Shown here in pieces: positions 14,529-19,842 of a stretch of 19,842 bases of DNA. Source of the stretch: JAICND01 sp035281425. Its GTDB lineage: Bacteria > Actinomycetota > Acidimicrobiia > Spongiisociales > ZC4RG35. Positions within the stretch are counted from its first letter, which is position 1; the number at the start of each line of letters is the position of its first letter. Location of the stretch: assembly GCA_035281425.1 (NCBI GenBank), contig DATEDX010000125.1, positions 1 to 19,842 on the forward strand, given 5' to 3'. The position numbers were made by a program, and so were the translations under genes. The notes under the pieces were generated by a model. That model saw only the letters and a program-made list of their open reading frames with translations, was not told the origin of the DNA and ran no database searches.

Positions 14529-15638
14529 TTGTCTCAATCGAATACCACCGGCGCCATCATCACCGGCTGGGGGAAGTGCCTTCCCCCCGCCGTCCTCGCC
14601 AACCATGACCTGGAGCAACTGACCGATACGAGCGACGAGTGGATCACCACCCGCACCGGTATCAAGGAGCGGCGTATTTCTCACGTGGAGGTTTCGGACA
14701 TGGCCCGGGTGGCCGGGCTCCACGCCTTGGCCGCAGCCGGCAAGAGCCCGCTCGACCTCGACTTGATCATCCTCGCCACCTGCACCGGCGACTCGATCAT
14801 TCCCTCCACTGCCGCTCTACTTCAGGCCAAGCTGGGGGCCTTCAAGGCCGCCGCTTTCGACCTCAACGCTGCTTGCACTGGGTTCGTCTATTCGCTGGTT
14901 ACCGCCGACAGCTTGATTCGGGCCGGGGTGTACCGGACGGTGCTGGTGGTGGGGGCGGAGAAGCTTCACTATCACCTCGACTTCACTGATCGGTCAACCG
15001 CGGTTTTGTTCGGTGACGCCGCCGGAGCAGTAGTAATCGAGGCCAGCGATGAGCCGGGAGGAATCCTGGCCAGCGAACTGGGGATGGATGGCTCGGTGGC
15101 GGAGATCCTCCACACCCCCAAAGACGGAACCGAAGGAGATCGCCGGCCCCGCCTGCCCGCCGAGTGTGGGATCCGGATGGACGGACCCGAGGTGTTCCGG
15201 CGGGCGGTGACCACGATGGGGGAGGCTTCCGCTCGGGTGGTGGAGGCGGCCGGTCTCGACCTGGGTGATATCGATCTGCTGGTTCCCCATCAAGCCAACG
15301 TTCGCATCATCGACGCCACCGCCCGTCGCTTGGGCCTCGATCCGGGCAAGGTATTTATCAACATTGCCTCCTACGGCAACACCTCCGCTGCCACCATCCC
15401 GGTGGCGCTCACCGAGGCGCTGGAAGAGGGGAGGATCCCGCCCGGTGGCCACGTGGTGCTCGCCGCCTTCGGGGCAGGGCTGACCTGGGGGGCGGCTGTG
15501 ATCCAATGGGGGAAACGGACCGAGCCATTGGGGCAGAGCGATGCCGCTCTACCCCCCTCCGATCGTTCGGCCCGGGAGCTTTTGCAGCCCAACTTGGACT
15601 TCTTCGGCACCGGGATCCGCCCTCAGCCCGCTTCGTGA
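14529..15638 (+). CDS. fabH: Beta-ketoacyl-ACP synthase III
   Basis: FabH condenses an acyl-CoA primer with malonyl-ACP and starts fatty acid synthesis. The catalytic triad is C116 (DLNAACTGFVYSL), H254 (VPHQANVRI) and N284 (ASYGNTSAAT). The N-terminal SDEWITTRTGIKERRI (35-50) is the family signature. A TTG start at 14529 is chosen because a GGGAGGG ribosome site (14519-14525) lies just before it and no other start exists near the conserved N-terminus. The spacing of three bases is short. The protein has 369 residues; the fold should end near residue 329, leaving about 40 extra residues that end in a Pro-rich tail. The GTGA overlap with fabG makes co-translation likely. Confidence 0.95.
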   Translation: MSQSNTTGAIITGWGKCLPPAVLANHDLEQLTDTSDEWITTRTGIKERRISHVEVSDMARVAGLHALAAAGKSPLDLDLIILATCTGDSIIPSTAALLQAKLGAFKAAAFDLNAACTGFVYSLVTADSLIRAGVYRTVLVVGAEKLHYHLDFTDRSTAVLFGDAAGAVVIEASDEPGGILASELGMDGSVAEILHTPKDGTEGDRRPRLPAECGIRMDGPEVFRRAVTTMGEASARVVEAAGLDLGDIDLLVPHQANVRIIDATARRLGLDPGKVFINIASYGNTSAATIPVALTEALEEGRIPPGGHVVLAAFGAGLTWGAAVIQWGKRTEPLGQSDAALPPSDRSARELLQPNLDFFGTGIRPQPAS

Positions 15639-16369
15639 GCCGCACCAGTCTGGTCACAGGCGCCTCCCGGGGCATCGGGCGAGCCATCGCCGAAGCCCTC
15701 GCCCAAAACGGTCACCGGGTGGCGGTCAACTACGCCAACAGGCGGGAGGCGGCCGAAGAGGTGGTGGAACTGATCCGGGCCGGAGGAGGAGTGGCTTCCG
15801 CCTTCCAGGCTGACGTCTCCAACCCGGAGCAGGTGGAGTCGATGTTCGCCGCCGTCGGCGACGAGTTGGGCACGGTCGAAGTCCTCGTCAACAACGCCGG
15901 TATCACGCGTGACAACCTGCTCTTACGGATGACGGTGGAGGACTTCGACGCCGTTATCGCCACCAATCTTCGCTCCGCTTTCTTGTGCAGCAAGGCCGCG
16001 GTGCGGGGGATGTTGCGGGGTCGCTTCGGACGGGTGGTGACGGTGGGTTCGGTGGCGGGCTTGATGGGCAACCCCGGGCAAGCCAACTATGCCGCCTCCA
16101 AGGCAGGCCTCATCGGGCTGACCAAAACCATTGCCCGCGAGGTGGGAAGCCGGGGAATCACCGCCAATCTGGTGGCACCCGGCTTCATTGCCACCGACAT
16201 GACGGCGGTGGTTTCGGATCAGGTCAAGGCCGGCCTCGAAGGAACCATTGCCCTGGGAAGGTTCGGGACCCCGCTCGAGGTTGCTTCACTGGTCGCCTAC
16301 CTTGCCTCGGACGAGGCGGGCTACATCACCGGCCAGGTGATAAGCGTTGACGGGGGCATGGCGCTTTAA
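15635..16369 (+). CDS. fabG: 3-oxoacyl-ACP reductase
   Basis: FabG reduces 3-ketoacyl-ACP with NADPH. From the GTG at 15635 the 244-residue protein starts SRTSLVTGASRGIGRA. The nucleotide motif TGASRGIG lies at 8-15 and NNAG at 86-89. The catalytic set is N111, S139, Y152 and K156 (YAASK), and the family end GQVISVDGGMAL is intact. A longer frame reaches back to 15506 through the fabH tail. I rejected it because the Rossmann fold needs no such extension and the GTG overlaps the fabH stop (GTGA). It sits between fabH and acpP, the normal fab order, which supports the fatty acid role over another short-chain dehydrogenase function. Confidence 0.95.
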   Translation: MSRTSLVTGASRGIGRAIAEALAQNGHRVAVNYANRREAAEEVVELIRAGGGVASAFQADVSNPEQVESMFAAVGDELGTVEVLVNNAGITRDNLLLRMTVEDFDAVIATNLRSAFLCSKAAVRGMLRGRFGRVVTVGSVAGLMGNPGQANYAASKAGLIGLTKTIAREVGSRGITANLVAPGFIATDMTAVVSDQVKAGLEGTIALGRFGTPLEVASLVAYLASDEAGYITGQVISVDGGMAL

Positions 16370-16382
16370 TCCCGGCTCAAAG

Positions 16383-16389
16383 AAAGGAG
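16383..16389 (+). promoter_or_regulatory. Ribosome binding site of acpP
   Basis: AAAGGAG ends nine bases before the acpP ATG at 16399. It is among the clearest ribosome sites in the window, which fits the high expression expected for a carrier protein. Confidence 0.75.
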
Positions 16390-16398
16390 CAGATCGCA

Positions 16399-16644
16399 AT
16401 GGACCGTTCAGATATCGAATCCCGACTCCGGGATGTGCTGGTCTCCGAGTTGGGGCTCGATGCCCAAAAGATCACTCCCGAGGCCAACTTCGAGCAAGAC
16501 CTCGACGTGGACTCGCTGGGGGTGGTAGAGCTGCTGATGGCCATGGAAGACGAGTTCGGGGTGAAGATTCCCGACGATGAGGCGGAGTCGATCCACACCG
16601 TCGGTCAGGCCGTCGATCTGGTTCACGCCAAGCTAAACAGCTAG
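16399..16644 (+). CDS. acpP: Acyl carrier protein
   Basis: The 81-residue acidic helical protein carries growing acyl chains on a 4'-phosphopantetheine arm. The attachment serine is S39 in LDVDSLGVVELLMAMEDEFG, a textbook carrier motif. The helix II acidic residues (E44, E49, D50, E51) that contact partner enzymes are present, and IPDDEAESIHTVGQAVDLV follows as expected. The length and position between fabG (29 bp upstream) and fabF (15 bp downstream) identify it as the carrier of fatty acid synthesis rather than of a secondary pathway. Confidence 0.97.
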   Translation: MDRSDIESRLRDVLVSELGLDAQKITPEANFEQDLDVDSLGVVELLMAMEDEFGVKIPDDEAESIHTVGQAVDLVHAKLNS

Positions 16645-16659
16645 CCGCACCTCGGTTAG

Positions 16660-17913
16660 ATGTCACGCCGTCGAGTCGTGGTCACCGGGATGGGGGTCCT
16701 CACCCCGATCGGAAACGACGTCGAATCCTTTTGGACGGGGCTGATGGAGGGCAGATCGGGGGCCGGGCCGATCACCTACTTCGACGCTTCCGGGATGCGT
16801 TGCCGGATCGCGGCCGAACTCAAGGGCTATCAGCCGGAAGACCACTTCGAACGCAAAGAAGTTCGTCGCATCGACCGCTACACCCAATATTTCCTGGTGG
16901 CTGCTCGCCAGGCGATGGAACAGGCGGGGATCTCCTACGCCCCCGACGACGAGAAGGCGCCTCAAGCTGGGGTGATCGTCGGCGGCGGGTTTGGGGGAAT
17001 GGAAACCTTCATCGAGGAGATCCGGGTTCTCTCCGACCGGGGACCGGATCGGGTCAGCCCCACCGGGATTCCTCGCATCATTGCCAACATGGCGGCGGGA
17101 ATGGCCTCGATCGAACACAACCTCCTGGGGCCAGTGTCCTGTGTGGTCACAGCCTGCTCGGCCTCGGCCAACGCCATTGGCGATGCCGCCGAGATCATCC
17201 GCCGGGGAGCCGCGGAGGTAATGCTGGCGGGGGGGACGGAGGCAGCCATCACCGACTATGCGGTGGCGGGATTCTCCCAATCCCGAGCTCTCACCACCCG
17301 CAACGACGACCCCCTCCACGCCTCCCGACCCTTCGACGCTCACCGGGACGGCTTCTTGATGGGGGAGGGGGCGGGAGCGGTCGTATTGGAGGAGTTGGAA
17401 CACGCCCGCCGGCGCAATGCTCCCATCCTGGCGGAATTCGCTGGTTACGGGATGTCGGCCGACGCCTATCACATCACCTTGCCCCGTCCCGGCGGGACCG
17501 GCGCCGCCCGCTCCATGGCGGCGGCGCTTCGTGACGCCGGCATCCAAGGCGAAGATTTGGGCTACATCAATGCTCACGGCACCTCGACCGAAGCCAACGA
17601 CGCCACCGAGACCGCCGCCATCAAGATCGCCTTGGGCGAGGCCGCCGGCCAGGTTCCGGTTTCGTCAACCAAATCGATGACCGGTCACCTGCTCGGTGGA
17701 GCGGGAGCGGTGGAAGCCGTGGCCTCGATCCTGGCCATGACCCGTGGCCAGCTGCCGCCCACCATGAACTACGAAGTTCCCGATCCGGAATGTGACCTCG
17801 ACTACGTCCCCAACCAGCCGCGCCCGGCGGAGGTGGACTGGGTGATGTCGAACTCCTTCGGGTTCGGGGGGCACAACGTCGCCTTGGTCTTTGGCCGGCC
17901 TCCGAGTTCCTAA
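16660..17913 (+). CDS. fabF: Beta-ketoacyl-ACP synthase II
   Basis: FabF elongates acyl-ACP with malonyl-ACP. The 417 residues match the usual length. The opening VVVTGMGVLTPIGNDVESFW is diagnostic. The active site has C166 in VVTACSASANAIGDA, H306 in NAHGTSTEAND, K338 in SSTKSMTGH and H343 in TGHLLGGAGAVE. The gating FGFGG loop near the end (SNSFGFGGHN) is present. The family often has TACATG-type residues after the nucleophile; here TACSASAN is a small variation also seen in other KAS II proteins. It is the last gene of the fab run. The next genes are on the other strand, with only 14 bp between stop codons and no obvious terminator hairpin. Confidence 0.96.
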   Translation: MSRRRVVVTGMGVLTPIGNDVESFWTGLMEGRSGAGPITYFDASGMRCRIAAELKGYQPEDHFERKEVRRIDRYTQYFLVAARQAMEQAGISYAPDDEKAPQAGVIVGGGFGGMETFIEEIRVLSDRGPDRVSPTGIPRIIANMAAGMASIEHNLLGPVSCVVTACSASANAIGDAAEIIRRGAAEVMLAGGTEAAITDYAVAGFSQSRALTTRNDDPLHASRPFDAHRDGFLMGEGAGAVVLEELEHARRRNAPILAEFAGYGMSADAYHITLPRPGGTGAARSMAAALRDAGIQGEDLGYINAHGTSTEANDATETAAIKIALGEAAGQVPVSSTKSMTGHLLGGAGAVEAVASILAMTRGQLPPTMNYEVPDPECDLDYVPNQPRPAEVDWVMSNSFGFGGHNVALVFGRPPSS

Positions 17914-17927
17914 TCCACCAATTCGCT

Positions 17928-18182
17928 TCAGCCTTCGCCTCTTCGCTCGCGATGCTCGGCCAGGGAGCGATAGACCAGAGACAAGATGAGAGCGATCCCC
18001 CAAGTGGCGATTCCAAAGCTGACCAACCCCACCAAGGTGGAGGCCAAAGGACAGCCGCTGCCCAGGGCGGTGGTGGCCTCCAACCGGCAGGAGGCATCAG
18101 TGACCAGCCACCCCAGATAGCCAAGCAAGATCCCAAGGCTCAGTGCGGGAACGGCTATCCAGGGATTGGGGCGCAGCTTCAC
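17928..18182 (-). CDS. Small membrane protein, two transmembrane segments
   Basis: The 84-residue protein has transmembrane segments at about 9-27 (AVPALSLGILLGYLGWLV) and 46-70 (two adjacent hydrophobic stretches ending ALILSLVYRSL). The loop between them has two cysteines (C32 and C44), which could form a disulfide if it faces outward. The C-terminus is charged (EHRERRGEG). I recognise no family. Its GTG start overlaps the stop of the multi-span membrane protein upstream (GTGA), so the two are probably made together and may interact. Confidence 0.7.
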   Translation of the reverse strand: MKLRPNPWIAVPALSLGILLGYLGWLVTDASCRLEATTALGSGCPLASTLVGLVSFGIATWGIALILSLVYRSLAEHRERRGEG

Positions 18183-18937
18183 TTCCCCTCCTTCAGCCGG
18201 CGGCCGCGGCGGTCAAGCCCGGCGGCGCCCAGCACCTCGGAAGGGACCAGCTCGGGCGGGATCGGCACCGCATGCCCCGACTCGATCAAGGGCCGAACCG
18301 CCAGCCGGCTTCCCCGGGTCCAGGCCAGCCAACTGGCTGCGGCCAGCACTGTCAGCCAGACCCACCGGCTGGGAGAGGGAAGAAAGAAGGCGGCCGCGGC
18401 GAGGACCGGCGCCCCCAGCCGCGGCCACCATTCACGCCCCGGGAGCAGCCTCACGTAGGCGAAGAGAATCAGCCAAGCGGTGAAAGCCAGAACCGTGAGG
18501 GCTGCCGTGGGAGTGGTGGGAGCGACCAAGGCTGCCAGGGGCCCAGCGGCGAGAAGGAGCAGACACAGGGCCACCGCGGTTCGAGGCAGCGGAGCGGGAT
18601 GAGGTTGGGTGCGGACCTGACCCCCCAGGGAAGGATCGGCCAGGGCCACCGCCGCCACCACCATGACGCCCACTCCCACCCACCACAAAGGGGAGAGAGA
18701 TTGACGGAGGGCAATCACGGCTTGCTGGGTCACCACCGACACGGCCAGCCAGTAGCCGAGGCGACTGGACTGCAGCAAGATCCCTGCCACTGCCACCGAC
18801 GCCGTCAGCAGCATCCCGCATCCGACCACCAGCGCCGCCGGAGCAGACCAGGATCCAGGGAAGAAGACCAGCAACGCCGCCCAGATCAGGCTGGCGGCCA
18901 TAGTTGCGCCAGCAGCGAGGTAGTGACGGCGGGTCAT
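18179..18937 (-). CDS. Multi-span membrane protein, function unknown
   Basis: The 252-residue protein has about seven or eight hydrophobic helices: roughly residues 4-25, 32-56, 60-77, 82-98, 119-139, 143-165 and a pair between 173 and 205. A cytoplasmic-type tail rich in charge follows (about 206-252, ending DRRGRRLKEGK). No motif for transport, transfer or catalysis is visible. The frame opens further upstream at a TTG (18976), but the ATG at 18937 starts right before the first helix with a basic TRRH, a better N-terminus. It follows the histidine phosphatase gene by 55 bp and overlaps the 84-residue gene, so the three form a likely operon. Confidence 0.72.
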   Translation of the reverse strand: MTRRHYLAAGATMAASLIWAALLVFFPGSWSAPAALVVGCGMLLTASVAVAGILLQSSRLGYWLAVSVVTQQAVIALRQSLSPLWWVGVGVMVVAAVALADPSLGGQVRTQPHPAPLPRTAVALCLLLLAAGPLAALVAPTTPTAALTVLAFTAWLILFAYVRLLPGREWWPRLGAPVLAAAAFFLPSPSRWVWLTVLAAASWLAWTRGSRLAVRPLIESGHAVPIPPELVPSEVLGAAGLDRRGRRLKEGK

Positions 18938-18992
18938 CGCAGCTGGAAGTGTTGGCGGCCCCGGCCCGGTCCGCAAGCCCGTCCCGCCCGGC

Positions 18993-19580
18993 TTAGCCCT
19001 CCGGGAGCCATCGCCCCAATTCGATCCATGGTGTCCCCGGCCGCAAGGTGATGATCGAGGCGTGTTGGGGGGGATCCTGGTGGAGCTGGTGCAGTGGGCG
19101 CCCGGTCAGCTGGAGAAGACCGGCCTGGAGTGGATCCTGGTGGCCAACGACCACCAGCTCGCCCGGGGTGATGTCCGCCGCTCTCCCAATGGCTTGTTCG
19201 ATGCGCCGGGCGAGCTCGTCGAGCGACTCGCCGGCGAAATCGAGTTGGGTGGGGTCAGCCAGATAGGCCTCGAGTTGACCCGGACGCTCAACCGGGAGGT
19301 GATCCCAGCGGAGCCCGGTCCAACCTTGGTGATCCCACTCGACCAGCGTGTTATCTACCTTGACTGCCAGCCCGTGAGGGTGGGCGATGACCTCGGCGGT
19401 GCGGAGGGCCCGTTCCAGGGGAGAGGACCAGACCGCGGCGATGGGTCGGTCGGCGAGGTGACGAGCGGCCAGCTCTGCCTGCCTTTGACCGCGGATAGAG
19501 AGACCGAAGCGTGGGAGAGCCCCATACACCAGGCCTTGGGGGTTGTCTACCTCTCCGTGACGCACCAAGTGGACCAGCAC
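18993..19580 (-). CDS. Histidine phosphatase family protein (phosphoglycerate mutase-like)
   Basis: The 195-residue protein has the family core. The phospho-accepting histidine is H8 in LVRHGEVDNP, and an arginine and glutamate follow in SSPLERALRTAEVI (52-65). The second histidine lies in VVVGHQDPLQAG (about 143-154). It also has the GLSIRGQRQAELAARHL helix (26-42) common to cobC/PhoE-type members. Such enzymes dephosphorylate small phosphate esters; broad-specificity phosphatase is the safest call. A glycolytic mutase is unlikely at this length. The GTG at 19580 is chosen because it sits directly before the LVHLVRHGE strand. A CACAAT hexamer six bases upstream would make the transcript leaderless. 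Two membrane proteins follow in the same direction. Confidence 0.85.
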   Translation of the reverse strand: MLVHLVRHGEVDNPQGLVYGALPRFGLSIRGQRQAELAARHLADRPIAAVWSSPLERALRTAEVIAHPHGLAVKVDNTLVEWDHQGWTGLRWDHLPVERPGQLEAYLADPTQLDFAGESLDELARRIEQAIGRAADITPGELVVVGHQDPLQAGLLQLTGRPLHQLHQDPPQHASIITLRPGTPWIELGRWLPEG

Positions 19581-19586
19581 CTCGCC

Positions 19587-19592
19587 ATTGTG
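19587..19592 (-). promoter_or_regulatory. Candidate -10 element for the histidine phosphatase gene
   Basis: On the minus strand the hexamer is CACAAT, six bases before the GTG at 19580, and there is no separate ribosome site. It agrees with the bacterial -10 consensus at four of six positions. Confidence 0.3.
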
Positions 19593-19720
19593 GCTTTCCC
19601 GTCCTTGCTCTCTGCGAACCCCGGGTTCCAGGTGATCAAAACGATCGCGTACAGCCCCGAGAAAGGAGCCTGCTCAGCTGCCTGGACCCCGGGCCGCCAT
19701 CAAACCGGGCGCAGCTTCCC

Positions 19721-19726
19721 TAGCCT
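19721..19726 (+). promoter_or_regulatory. Candidate -10 element for dinB
   Basis: TAGCCT lies nine bases before the GTG at 19736 and fifteen before the GTG at 19742. The same hexamer precedes two other transcription units in the window. Confidence 0.33.
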
Positions 19727-19741
19727 GGCCCAAGGGTGAGT

Positions 19742-19842
19742 GTGGCGAGTTTCACCGAGCCGATCCTCCACGTGGACATGGACGCGTTCTTCGTGGAAGT
19801 GGAACGGCTGCGCAACCCGATGTTGCGGGGACGGCCGGTAGT
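19742..19842 (+). CDS. dinB: DNA polymerase IV (Y family), N-terminal part, cut by window end
   Basis: The 33 visible codons encode the start of a Y-family translesion polymerase. ILHVDMDAFFVEVERLRNP contains the first catalytic metal residue (D12) with D14 next to it, and the steric-gate phenylalanine (F17) that excludes ribonucleotides. GRPV follows as in DinB/ImuB proteins. The acidic DMD is intact, so an active DinB is more likely than catalytically dead ImuB. I chose GTG 19742, preceded by AAGGG five bases upstream. GTG 19736 is an in-frame alternative adding two residues, and it would suit a leaderless transcript from TAGCCT at 19721. The gene is divergent from the phosphatase gene and runs out of the window. 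Confidence 0.88.
   Translation, partial: MASFTEPILHVDMDAFFVEVERLRNPMLRGRPV

Noticed and set aside
15506..15634. Longer N-terminus for fabG starting at 15506
   Set aside because: The extra 43 residues would lie within the fabH tail and have no counterpart in FabG proteins; the GTG at 15635 overlaps the fabH stop.
18143..19051. Plus-strand open frame of 302 codons opposite the membrane protein genes
   Set aside because: Its Gly/Gln/Arg/His-rich composition is typical of antisense to hydrophobic helices; the minus-strand genes are better supported.
19616..19628. GAAC-N5-GTTC palindrome (GAACCCCGGGTTC) between the phosphatase gene and dinB, resembling an SOS (LexA) box
   Set aside because: The actinobacterial LexA box needs four bases between GAAC and GTTC and usually flanking C and G; here there are five. 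It is also more than 110 bases from the dinB start.

Overview
The window is GC-rich, nearly fully coding DNA with frequent GTG/TTG starts, many 4-base start/stop overlaps and an HNH protein of the DUF222-linked type. This points to an actinobacterium. The style of the HNH domain and the gene neighbourhood suggest Acidimicrobiia or a relative, but that placement is inference. Nothing here marks a prophage, plasmid, CRISPR array, insertion sequence, tRNA or rRNA.

Layout. (1) 1-222 is the tail of an HNH nuclease, followed by about 580 bases without a convincing gene but with several hairpins and a short 14-bp tandem repeat. (2) 801-2094 is a four-cysteine small protein plus an epoxyqueuosine reductase family iron-sulfur protein. 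(3) 2061-4190 (minus strand) is an alpha-glucan phosphorylase whose end overlaps the reductase gene by 34 bp. (4) 4275-5942 is dihydroxyacid dehydratase, divergent from the phosphorylase and followed by a 14-bp tandem array. (5) 6039-11128 is a tightly packed run: membrane protein, metallophosphoesterase, SRPBCC protein, ArsA/GET3-like ATPase, 63-residue protein, ROK glucokinase, DUF1232 protein, luciferase-like oxidoreductase. (6) 11129-11324 is an intergenic stretch with two related long palindromes. (7) 11325-17913 is an alanine-type aminotransferase, a threonine aldolase and the fatty acid synthesis genes fabD-fabH-fabG-acpP-fabF. (8) 17928-19580 (minus strand) is a histidine phosphatase followed by two membrane proteins. 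(9) From 19742 the window enters dinB, which is cut by the window edge.

How the genes work together. The fab genes form a coherent type II fatty acid initiation and elongation set: malonyl loading, KAS III, ketoreductase, carrier protein and KAS II. The dehydratase FabZ and enoyl reductase must be elsewhere. The phosphorylase and the glucokinase both supply hexose phosphates. ilvD and alaC belong to branched-chain amino acid and alanine metabolism. The SRPBCC/ArsA/63-residue/ROK block is bound by ATGA and GTGA overlaps, which suggests co-translation, but its joint function is not evident.

Most unusual non-coding signals: the palindrome pair at 11166-11270; two heptamer-based tandem arrays that each start at the stop codon of a gene; and a recurring TAGNNT hexamer 6-9 bases before the first codon of several transcription units, which fits leaderless transcription. 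I did not find clear evidence of a wholly new defence or mobile system.
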